A DNA stretch of 64,000 nt from Mannheimia haemolytica (GTDB taxonomy: Bacteria; Pseudomonadota; Gammaproteobacteria; Enterobacterales; Pasteurellaceae), in NCBI GenBank assembly GCA_900638155.1, contig LR134495.1:2271739-2335738 (forward strand), in the 5' to 3' direction. The notes under the pieces are model-generated. The model ran no database searches. It was given only the letters and a program-made list of their open reading frames with translations, and had not been told where the DNA came from. A program made the translations under genes and the position numbers. Numbering within the stretch: position 1 is the first letter of the stretch; each line of letters opens with the position of its first letter. Below, in pieces: positions 1 to 7,279 of the stretch.

Positions 1-1
1 G

Positions 2-790
2 CCAAATGCACCAACCTTGATTCAGGGTGAGCATATTAAGGTAGATTATATTCTAAAACGCTCGCTATTCGGCAAGCCGAAAAAGGTGTTCAATGCGTTA
101 AAAGATATTTCACTTCATCTTAAAACCGGCGAAACGCTTGGGATTGTAGGCGAATCCGGCTCTGGGAAATCTACCCTCGGACGTGCCATTATGCAGATTT
201 TGGATTATCGAGGAAACATTACGTTTGCAGGTAAGAATATGGCTAATCTTAATAAAGCCGAACGTCAAGCCCTGAAAAAAGATATGCAAATGGTATTCCA
301 AGACCCGTTCAACTCACTTTCACCTCGCTTAACAGTAGGGGAAATTATTGCCGAAGGCTTAACTGTACATTGCCCTCAAATGAGCAAAGCCGAACGCCGA
401 GAGAAAGTAATGAAAATGTTGGAAGAGGTTAATCTCAACCCTGCAATGATTAACCGCTATCCGCACGAATTTTCGGGCGGACAACGCCAACGGATTGCAA
501 TTGCCCGAGCCATTATTTTAGAGCCAAAATTTGTATTGCTTGATGAGCCAACCTCAGCACTCGACCGCTCTACCCAGATCACCGTGATTGAATTGCTTAA
601 CCGCTTACAGAAAAAATACGGCTTAAGTTATATTTTCATCAGCCACGATTTGGCGGTAATCAAAGCACTCAGTGACCGAGTGATTGTAATGAGCCAAGGT
701 GAGATTGTGGAAAGCGGTGATGTCACTCAAATTTTTGAAAATCCACAACAAGAATACACCAAGCGGTTGATTTTAGCCTCTAACGTGTAG
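2..790 (+). CDS. yejF: Peptide ABC transporter ATP-binding protein, YejF-like, C-terminal part (5' truncated by window)
   Basis: The reading frame is open from base 2, so the gene begins before the window; the TTG at 17 is not a credible start. What remains is one complete ABC nucleotide-binding domain: Walker A GESGSGKST, Q-loop FQDP, signature FSGGQRQRIAIARA, Walker B FVLLDEPTSALD and the H-loop in FISHDL. The wording (MQMVFQDPFNSLSPRL, PQQEYTKRLILAS) resembles the second half of E. coli YejF, a two-NBD ATPase of about 530 residues that energises microcin C/peptide import with YejABE. The end matches the family's usual C-terminus. A DppF/OppF single-domain protein is the alternative; the upstream half would decide. 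Confidence 0.8.
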   Translation, partial: PNAPTLIQGEHIKVDYILKRSLFGKPKKVFNALKDISLHLKTGETLGIVGESGSGKSTLGRAIMQILDYRGNITFAGKNMANLNKAERQALKKDMQMVFQDPFNSLSPRLTVGEIIAEGLTVHCPQMSKAERREKVMKMLEEVNLNPAMINRYPHEFSGGQRQRIAIARAIILEPKFVLLDEPTSALDRSTQITVIELLNRLQKKYGLSYIFISHDLAVIKALSDRVIVMSQGEIVESGDVTQIFENPQQEYTKRLILASNV

Positions 791-800
791 CACAAAAGAC

Positions 801-836
801 AAGACCTTATTCCAACACAGAATAAGGTCTTTTTTA
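801..836 (+). terminator. Rho-independent terminator after yejF-like gene
   Basis: Perfect stem AAGACCTTATT / AATAAGGTCTT followed by a run of T, 10 bases after the stop codon. Confidence 0.9.
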
Positions 837-962
837 ATGTAGATAACCATTCATTTTTATCCCTTTATTTCAAAAATGTTAACAACTTTGAACTTTATCT
901 CAAACTTCACCTCTAAAAAATAGGTTGTCTGAATTCGGATAACACTCATTTAGGAGAATGGT

Positions 963-1358
963 ATGAAAAAATTAATGGCATTAGCCACAACAGCAATGAT
1001 GGCAAGTGGTTTAGCACAGGCTGCAGGTGAACAAAGTGATGCAAGAGAGGCCCACGAAAGCACCGTAAAAACCTCAACTGTTAAGTATAGCTGCCAAAAC
1101 GGCAAAAAATTAAGTGTGAAATACGGCTTCAATAAACAAGGTATTCCAACCTATGCTGAGGCAAAATTAAGCGGTAAAAAACGTTTTATGCCGATCAACC
1201 TATACACGACAGATGCAACCGGCACTAACTTTGGTGACGAAAACAATTTCAGCCTTTACGGTGATCCAATGGAATTTGCCAACCACCGTAAAGCGTCAGT
1301 AAATATCCAAAGCCCTGCAAGTGAAATTTTATATAAAGGTTGCACACCTCAAAAATAG
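963..1358 (+). CDS. Secreted ACP-like protein (Neisseria adhesin complex protein / lysozyme-inhibitor family)
   Basis: A 131-residue exported protein. The signal peptide has a KK start, a hydrophobic core and cleavage near GLAQA-AGE (about residue 21). The mature part resembles recalled Neisseria ACP: VKYSCQNGKKLSVKYGFNKQG early, AKLSGKKRFMPINL in the middle, and a C-terminal ILYKGCTPQK. The two mature cysteines (in YSCQ and KGCT) fit the family's single disulphide. Neisserial ACP is a surface/periplasmic protein reported to bind c-type lysozyme; that activity is inferred here. A Shine-Dalgarno sequence (AGGAG) lies just upstream. Monocistronic, between a terminator and a converging TonB receptor. 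An MliC-type lysozyme inhibitor is the alternative. Confidence 0.72.
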   Translation: MKKLMALATTAMMASGLAQAAGEQSDAREAHESTVKTSTVKYSCQNGKKLSVKYGFNKQGIPTYAEAKLSGKKRFMPINLYTTDATGTNFGDENNFSLYGDPMEFANHRKASVNIQSPASEILYKGCTPQK

Positions 1359-1450
1359 ATAAAAAGTAAAATGAGTCCGCTCTGATAAGTGGCTTTTTAA
1401 TAGCTGTTTATTGCAGATAGGAAAGCATTTTGTTTTTATCTACTATCCAG

Positions 1451-1512
1451 AAACAAGCGGTTAAATTTGTTTAATTTTTTACAAAAAATGGGCCAAAATT
1501 AACCGCTTGTTT
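1451..1512. terminator. Inverted pair of uptake signal sequences, probable bidirectional terminator
   Basis: AAACAAGCGGTTAA at 1451 is answered by TTAACCGCTTGTTT ending at 1512. It sits between two converging genes (ACP-like and the TonB receptor), where Pasteurellaceae often use paired USS as terminators. Confidence 0.7.
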
Positions 1513-1567
1513 ATTACTATAAAGAAATAAGTACGTAAAAATTAACTCTTACATTTAATGCTTATCT

Positions 1568-3727
1568 CTAAAATTTAAACTCCACTGATGCCATTACATA
1601 GCGCTCTGGAGAAAGGTAACGATTTAAGCCTTCGCCAGTTATACTGTTGGCAACTCCAGGACTAGTTATACCAATAGTTCTTAAACTATCCCAAGTCCAA
1701 TATTTTTTATTAAAGAGATTATAAACCCCAACTTTAACAATCGCTCTTTCTCCAAACTTTTTGTGTGCAACTAAGTCAAATACGGTGGCTGAATTACTTA
1801 AGTATGGGTAAGTGGTTAATGATTTATCGTAACTTAAATATCCAGTATTTGCTAAAATAGCATACTGTTGTGCATATTTTGCTTTTTTGCCTTGTGTGTA
1901 TGTGCCGTTTAGGTGTATCGCCCAGTCATTGTTCACAGCTCGATAACCTATGCCGAACAATGCTTTTAACGGTTGAACCGTGAGTAAGTCGGAACCATCA
2001 TTACGTTTGCCACGAGCATAACCAAATCCGCCATTAAGCTCAAAGCCTTGTGGAATTGCATTCCACGCTGTGTTTAAGTCTAAAGTTCCGTTAATATCAA
2101 CACCTTTGATTTTAGCTCGGTTGACATTTTGCGATTGGTAAACATTGTTACCAATAGTGGCAAGATCAATCAGATTTCTATAGTGGGTATGATAAGCTGT
2201 TACGCTCAAGCTGCCTAATGAACCATTACCTACCAGTGAAATTTCATTACCTAAGCTTGTTTCCGGTTTTAAGTTAGTATTTGCTAAGAAAGTTTGGCTT
2301 GCTCCACGCCCTTGAACTTCACGGTTAAAGAACATTTCACTTGCGGTAGGTGTTCTAAAACCACGGCTGAGTTTATAGCCAATTTGCCATACAGGAGAGA
2401 GCTGATAATTTAAACCAATATCTCCCGCCCAATTGTTAAAGGTTTTATCTGACAAACTATTATCATCCGAATGTAATTTCGACTGCTCATATCGAGCATT
2501 TAAATGAGCAGATAGATTTTGTGTCAGTAAAATAGAGTCGCCCATCAAAATATGGAAAGACTTGTTTTTTGCCGGAGACTGCATATTTTGATCGGTTGGC
2601 GTAATGCCTGCTGTATAGGTTTGCATATCAAAACTGAAATCAGATACACCATAGCCTAATTCCGTTGACAATTTATGTTCGGTATTACCTAGATCAACAG
2701 GCTTGAATGTAACACCTAAGCTACCTTCAACATTTTTAGTATTAAAAGCCCGTTTGGTATTATCTGTTTTTGTACCACGGGCAATAGTGATTTGATCGTT
2801 AATACCTGAAATTTCAGTATCCTGTTTGGTTACCGCAACTTTAATATTTTCAAGAATACTGTTTTTTGGAGTGTATAAATAAGTAACGCCATAAGTTTCA
2901 ATTTCCTGCACATCCAAAAAATCACGTAATGTGACGGTAGAATAAGAAAGCTCTTGACCGGCGTTTTTACTGCGTTGCTTAGAAGTTTTTAATTCAAGGC
3001 GATTTTCATCATTCCATTTTAGCCCTAATTTTGCCAAGTAGCTGTATTGATTATTTTTGTAAGGATTTGGTAAACCACGACCACTTCCCATAATATCCGG
3101 ACCTTTAGACGTTGTTTGTGTTTCGTGTCCTTGACGGTGGCTATACATAACCAAAGCATCCGCATATTGACCATCCGCAGCAATACCTGCCGTCTCAATA
3201 TTCTCTTTATTTTGACCGTTATAGGTATATTTCAACATCCCACCAAATTGGCGACCTTTCATTAAAATATCACTTACGGTTTTAGTTTTATAGTTCACAG
3301 AGCCGCCTAATGCCCCATTGCCTACGTTTGTGCTTGAGCCTTTTTCAATGGTTACATCGCTCATTAATTCAGTATCGATTTCAGGGCGAGATTTATTGTA
3401 GTAACTATAGCGACTAAAGGTGGCATAGTTATTTGATGCTGCTTGCGATATGCCATCAACTGTTACTGCCACTTGATTACCTTCAACACCACGGATATTA
3501 AACCCTTGTGGGCCAAAGCGGCCTGTTTGCGGAACGCCCATATCAGTACTATAACGTACTAAATCTTCATTGCTCATCACCGCTTGCTGTTTAAGTAGGT
3601 TCTCCTGCTGCTCATTTACTTCAATAGTATCTAGTTCAATGCTACTAATCTTTGTTTCTTGAGCTAAGGAGAGTTGAGAAATAAAGGGAGTAATCGCTAT
3701 TGCTAATACAGTTTGCTTTATTTGCAT
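1568..3727 (-). CDS. TonB-dependent heme/hemoglobin-type outer membrane receptor
   Basis: 719 residues. Signal peptide with cleavage around LSLAQ-ETK (residues 22-23), then a TonB-box-like SIELDTIEV, a plug domain (GFNIRGVEGNQVAVTVDG; IEKGSSTNVGNGALGGSVNYKT) and a beta-barrel with the late signature YNLFNKKYWTWDSLR and a terminal aromatic (EFKF). These match the heme/hemoglobin receptor family (HemR/HmuR type). A Shine-Dalgarno sequence (GAGGAT) precedes the ATG at 3727. It is divergent from hmuTUV across a 130-bp spacer with a Fur box, so it probably brings heme through the outer membrane for that ABC transporter. Ligand choice (heme, hemoglobin or another carrier) cannot be told from sequence. 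Confidence 0.85.
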   Translation of the reverse strand: MQIKQTVLAIAITPFISQLSLAQETKISSIELDTIEVNEQQENLLKQQAVMSNEDLVRYSTDMGVPQTGRFGPQGFNIRGVEGNQVAVTVDGISQAASNNYATFSRYSYYNKSRPEIDTELMSDVTIEKGSSTNVGNGALGGSVNYKTKTVSDILMKGRQFGGMLKYTYNGQNKENIETAGIAADGQYADALVMYSHRQGHETQTTSKGPDIMGSGRGLPNPYKNNQYSYLAKLGLKWNDENRLELKTSKQRSKNAGQELSYSTVTLRDFLDVQEIETYGVTYLYTPKNSILENIKVAVTKQDTEISGINDQITIARGTKTDNTKRAFNTKNVEGSLGVTFKPVDLGNTEHKLSTELGYGVSDFSFDMQTYTAGITPTDQNMQSPAKNKSFHILMGDSILLTQNLSAHLNARYEQSKLHSDDNSLSDKTFNNWAGDIGLNYQLSPVWQIGYKLSRGFRTPTASEMFFNREVQGRGASQTFLANTNLKPETSLGNEISLVGNGSLGSLSVTAYHTHYRNLIDLATIGNNVYQSQNVNRAKIKGVDINGTLDLNTAWNAIPQGFELNGGFGYARGKRNDGSDLLTVQPLKALFGIGYRAVNNDWAIHLNGTYTQGKKAKYAQQYAILANTGYLSYDKSLTTYPYLSNSATVFDLVAHKKFGERAIVKVGVYNLFNKKYWTWDSLRTIGITSPGVANSITGEGLNRYLSPERYVMASVEFKF

Positions 3728-3805
3728 ATTTTAGATCCTCTAGTTAGTTTAATCCGTTTAATGTTAAAAAAATGTTAACACTATATCATTTTAATTGAAA
3801 ACTTA

Positions 3806-3824
3806 AATAATAATAATTATTATT
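3806..3824. promoter_or_regulatory. Fur box between the TonB receptor and hmuTUV
   Basis: AATAATAATAATTATTATT matches the 19-bp Fur consensus GATAATGATAATCATTATC at 15 positions and contains a 16-bp perfect palindrome (3809-3824). Its place in the divergent spacer suggests iron repression of both sides. Confidence 0.7.
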
Positions 3825-3856
3825 TGAGTTTAGATAAAAATCAAATGGAGTATAAA

Positions 3857-4711
3857 ATGAGAACCTTACTTTTTTCTTTCATTGCCCTATCAATGTGTTT
3901 AAATACCACAAACGCGGCAGAAAAAATTGTTTCAACTGCGGGCTATGCTTCCGAAATTGTCGCAGCACTAGGAAAAGCTGATAAGTTAGTCGGTGTGGAT
4001 ACCACTTCAGTTAAACCTCAAACGATAATGGAGAAAAAACCTAAAATCGGTTATCGTCGCCAGCTTTCTGCTGAAGGTATTCTCTCTTTAACCCCAGATT
4101 TGATTATTTTAGCCCCTGATGCCGGCCCTAACGCAGTTATTGAGCAAATTAAAGCCAGCGGTATTCCATTACTTCACTTAGGAGAGAAACCGAGCTTAGC
4201 AGGGATTCGTGAGGATATTCAGCAAATTGCCAAGGCGATTGGTGCAGAATCAGAGGCAAAACAATTAACAGAAATCATTCTGGCAGATGAAAAAAAATTA
4301 GCGGACATTCGTAGCCAACATTCTCCTGACAAAGAAGCCTTAGTGCTAATTGACACTGCATCGCAAGGCATCTTTGGGCTAGGGAAAAAGAGTGTGGGTG
4401 AGCATTTCTTAACCTTGTTAAATCTCAACAATAGTTTCAATGCCGAAGGCAATAAGCCACTCTCCAACGAGGCTTTAGCCGCAAGTAAAGCAGATGTTAT
4501 TCTATTAGCCTCCCGCAATCAGGCAAAAGAATCTGCAACGATCAGTAAATTAGCAGAATCCAGCCCACAATATGCCCAACTTACAAATACACAAGCGGGC
4601 AAAAAAGGCTGTGTTTTTGCAATCAATATTTTAGATGCCTTGGGCTTTGGGCCTTACACTGCTCAATATGCACACCAAATTCTCACCACTATTCAACCTT
4701 GTTTAAAATAA
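3857..4711 (+). CDS. hmuT: Heme ABC transporter substrate-binding protein, HmuT-like
   Basis: 284 residues from the ATG at 3857, chosen because GGAG lies 6 bases upstream and because it gives a clean signal peptide (MRTLLFSF... to TNA-AEK). Upstream in-frame TTG and ATG codons would spoil the signal peptide. The protein is a cluster A-II periplasmic binding protein: IVSTAGYASEIVAALGKADKLVGVD at the start and LTPDLIILAPDAGP near residue 90, with no metal-binding histidine triad. First gene of a compact operon with permease and ATPase; role is to carry heme in the periplasm. Vitamin B12 (BtuF) or siderophore binding is less likely given the adjacent heme-type receptor. Confidence 0.82.
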   Translation: MRTLLFSFIALSMCLNTTNAAEKIVSTAGYASEIVAALGKADKLVGVDTTSVKPQTIMEKKPKIGYRRQLSAEGILSLTPDLIILAPDAGPNAVIEQIKASGIPLLHLGEKPSLAGIREDIQQIAKAIGAESEAKQLTEIILADEKKLADIRSQHSPDKEALVLIDTASQGIFGLGKKSVGEHFLTLLNLNNSFNAEGNKPLSNEALAASKADVILLASRNQAKESATISKLAESSPQYAQLTNTQAGKKGCVFAINILDALGFGPYTAQYAHQILTTIQPCLK

Positions 4712-4721
4712 CGGATACGCT

Positions 4722-5708
4722 TTGAAACTGTATTTAACCTTAATTTTCACTTTAATTATCAGCTTAGTGGTTTGTACCCATTTAGGGGCGATGTCATTAC
4801 CCCTATCCGCTTGGCACTGCAACAACGCTGAATGCGAAAGTGCAGCCTATATTTTATGGCAAATCCGCCTGCCCCGCTTACTAGGAGCGTTGTTCATCGG
4901 GGCAGCTCTCGCTATTAGCGGAGCAACAATGCAAGGGCTGTTTCGCAATCCGTTAGTAGATCCGGGGATTATAGGTGTTTCTTCGGGGGCTGCATTGTCT
5001 GCGGCATTATATATTGTGATGGTTCAGCCACTATTGCCGGAATCAATCAGCTATTATGCTCTACCTATTGCCGCCTTTTTAGGTGGCTGGCTGGTGACTT
5101 TTATGCTTTATCTACTTTCTCAACGTAACGGGCAACTACATATCGCCATTATGCTATTAATTGGTATTGCTCTGGCTGCATTTAGCGGTGCTTTAACCGG
5201 CATACTGATTTACATTGCCGATGATAACCAACTGCGCAGTTTAACCTTTTGGAGTATGGGATCTTTAGCCGGTATGAATTGGCAAATGGCGGCAATGATG
5301 GCTACCGTTGTCTTCATTTGTAGCCCACTTATTTGGCGGGAACACCGTGCATTAAACGCCTTAACATTAGGTGAAGAAGATGCACAATACATTGGTTTTG
5401 ACATTGCAAAAGTCAAACGTCGTCTTGTGTTTTACGTTGCCTTATTAACCGGCACAAGTGTTGCCTGTGTGGGCGCTATCGGCTTTGTCGGGTTGGTTAT
5501 TCCGCATTTGATGCGTTTACTGGGAGGCAGTAACCACCGCCATTTATTACTCAATAGTTTGGTTTGCGGTGCAATTTTATTAATGATTGCGGATACCCTT
5601 GCCAGAACCCTAGCCGCCCCGGCAGAAATCCCGATTGGCATTTTTACCGCCTTATTTGGTGCGCCATTCCTTGCGGTAATGGTATGGAAGAGTGGGAAAC
5701 ATATCTAA
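4722..5708 (+). CDS. hmuU: Heme ABC transporter permease, HmuU/FecCD family
   Basis: 328 residues with about nine or ten hydrophobic helices. The FecCD hallmark is clear around residues 68-92 (GATMQGLFRNPLVDPGIIGV then SSGAAL), as are GAIGFVGLVIPHLMR, the coupling region that contacts the ATPase, and the C-terminal EIPIGIFTALFGAPFL. The start is TTG at 4722; the next ATG falls after the first membrane helix, so TTG is preferred even though the ribosome site is weak. Ten bases separate it from hmuT, and its stop overlaps the hmuV start (TAATG), indicating translational coupling. Confidence 0.85.
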   Translation: MKLYLTLIFTLIISLVVCTHLGAMSLPLSAWHCNNAECESAAYILWQIRLPRLLGALFIGAALAISGATMQGLFRNPLVDPGIIGVSSGAALSAALYIVMVQPLLPESISYYALPIAAFLGGWLVTFMLYLLSQRNGQLHIAIMLLIGIALAAFSGALTGILIYIADDNQLRSLTFWSMGSLAGMNWQMAAMMATVVFICSPLIWREHRALNALTLGEEDAQYIGFDIAKVKRRLVFYVALLTGTSVACVGAIGFVGLVIPHLMRLLGGSNHRHLLLNSLVCGAILLMIADTLARTLAAPAEIPIGIFTALFGAPFLAVMVWKSGKHI

Positions 5709-6514
5709 TGAGCAATTTATTAACTTGCCAAAATTTAAGCATCGTTCATCAACAAAAAAAGTTGCTGGAGATTCAAGAGGTCTCTTTTGAACAAGGAAAA
5801 TTTACCGCCATCATCGGTCCAAACGGTGCAGGCAAAACAACCTTACTCAAAGCCTTAAGCGGTAATAATGCACAAACTAACAGTGCCGTATTTTATCAAC
5901 ATCAACGCTTAACAGACTTAAACGGATATGCTCTGGCTCAAAAACGGGCAATGCTCAGCCAACAGAGCCAAATTGCCTTTCCCTTAAAAGTAGAAGAATT
6001 GGTACAACTCGGAAGAGAGCCATATCGCCAAAGTGAATTTGCAAAATTTAATGAAAAAATAACCGCTTGGGCTATGGAAACAATGTCTTTAACCGCATTA
6101 AAAGAAAGAAGTAGCATACAACTTTCAGGGGGAGAACAACATCGAGCGCATATTTCCCGAGTGCTGTCTCAACTCGTTCCCGAACCGAATGCCGATTTAA
6201 GCGGAAGCTGGCTTTTGCTTGATGAACCCACTAACCATTTGGATATTCATCACCAATATCAGCTTTTTTCCTTACTACAAAAGCTGAAACAACAAGGTTT
6301 AACCATCATTGCGATTTTGCACGATCCTGCATTGGCGATAAATCAAGCCGATCATATCTTAATGCTAAAAAATGGGAAAAAATTTGCTGAAATGTCCGCC
6401 AAAGCAGTCGCTGAAAGCCGTTTATTAGATGATCTGTATGAAATGAAAATGGGCTGTCGCTATTGCCCTCACAGTGGGCAATATTATCTTTGCCCTGCAT
6501 TAGCTGAAAGTTAG
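5708..6514 (+). CDS. hmuV: Heme ABC transporter ATP-binding protein, HmuV-like
   Basis: 268 residues from ATG 5708, which overlaps the hmuU stop; the longer open frame inside hmuU is not used. One ABC domain: Walker A GPNGAGKTT near residue 35, Q-loop LSQQSQ, signature LSGGEQHRAHISRVLSQL, Walker B LLLDEPTNHLD, and ILHDPALA for the H-loop. This layout, including the stretch between signature and Walker B (VPEPNADLSGSW), is typical of HmuV. It powers import of heme delivered by HmuT through HmuU. No heme-degrading protein (HmuS/HemS) is next to the operon. Confidence 0.87.
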   Translation: MSNLLTCQNLSIVHQQKKLLEIQEVSFEQGKFTAIIGPNGAGKTTLLKALSGNNAQTNSAVFYQHQRLTDLNGYALAQKRAMLSQQSQIAFPLKVEELVQLGREPYRQSEFAKFNEKITAWAMETMSLTALKERSSIQLSGGEQHRAHISRVLSQLVPEPNADLSGSWLLLDEPTNHLDIHHQYQLFSLLQKLKQQGLTIIAILHDPALAINQADHILMLKNGKKFAEMSAKAVAESRLLDDLYEMKMGCRYCPHSGQYYLCPALAES

Positions 6515-6529
6515 GGTGCAATGCACCCT
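6513..6529. terminator. Short palindrome between converging hmuV and purN
   Basis: AGGGTGCA-A-TGCACCCT spans the hmuV stop. It has an 8-bp perfect arm but no T run, so termination is only a possibility. Confidence 0.35.
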
Positions 6530-6534
6530 ATCGT

Positions 6535-7173
6535 TTAATCTTCGGCATATCCACCGGTAGGCAACAGTTTACCGTCTAAATACGCTTTGCCGTGCTGAGA
6601 AACTAATCTACCCGAACAGAACCACTCAATCACCAACGGATAGTATCGATGCTCTTGCTCAACCACTCGAGCCATTACATCTTCAATCTCATCTTCAGGA
6701 TAAATCGGCACTTTGGCTTGTAATACCACCGCACCCGCATCCACTTCTTCATTCACGAAATGAATGGTCGTGCCGTGTTCACTCTCCCCAGCCTCAATCG
6801 CTCTTTGATAAGTGTTTAGCCCCGGGTATTTAGGTAATAAGGAAGGGTGAATATTGAGTATTTTGCCAGCAAAACGTTGCGTAAATTCAGGCGTTAAAAT
6901 TTTCATATAGCCGGCTAACACAATTAACTCAGCTCCTAACTGCTCAATTTGTTCGGCAATCGCAAGATCCATTTCCACATTGCTTTGGTAATCTTTACGA
7001 GAAAATACAAATGTCGGGATTCCCGCCTGTTTAGCTCGAATCAGCCCATAGGCATCTGCCTTATTGCAAATTACACCGCAAATCTGACCGCTTGTATCCG
7101 CAGATTTTTGCGCATCAATCATTGCTTGTAGGTTAGAACCATTCCCTGAAATTAAAACCACAAATTTTTTCAT
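6535..7173 (-). CDS. purN: Phosphoribosylglycinamide formyltransferase 1
   Basis: 212 residues from ATG 7173 (an in-frame GTG three codons earlier is not needed). It transfers the formyl group of 10-formyl-THF to GAR in purine synthesis. Family marks: VLISGNGSNLQAMID at the N-terminus for the phosphoribosyl site, VLAGYMKIL, the catalytic NIHPSLLPKYPGLNTYQRA, and HGTTIHFVNEEVDAGAVV with the conserved Asp. Full length. It stands alone: purM, its usual partner, is not upstream; instead a TonB receptor precedes it, separated by a strong terminator. Confidence 0.95.
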   Translation of the reverse strand: MKKFVVLISGNGSNLQAMIDAQKSADTSGQICGVICNKADAYGLIRAKQAGIPTFVFSRKDYQSNVEMDLAIAEQIEQLGAELIVLAGYMKILTPEFTQRFAGKILNIHPSLLPKYPGLNTYQRAIEAGESEHGTTIHFVNEEVDAGAVVLQAKVPIYPEDEIEDVMARVVEQEHRYYPLVIEWFCSGRLVSQHGKAYLDGKLLPTGGYAED

Positions 7174-7241
7174 ATTACACACCGGCTGAATATTAATCGT
7201 TCCCGATATTATGCCTTGAATCTCAACATCAGTACAGGAAA

Positions 7242-7277
7242 GAAAAATGGCTTATTGGTTAAAATAAGCCATTTTCA
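7242..7277 (-). terminator. Terminator after the second TonB receptor gene
   Basis: 13-bp perfect stem AAAATGGCTTATT / AATAAGCCATTTT with a 6-base loop, starting 3 bases past the receptor stop on the minus strand; the descending arm ends in T-rich DNA. Confidence 0.8.
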
Positions 7278-7279
7278 AG

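Noticed and set aside
5564..5707. Longer N-terminus for HmuV reading back into hmuU
   Set aside because: The ATG at 5708 overlaps the hmuU stop in a classic coupled arrangement and gives the normal HmuV start.
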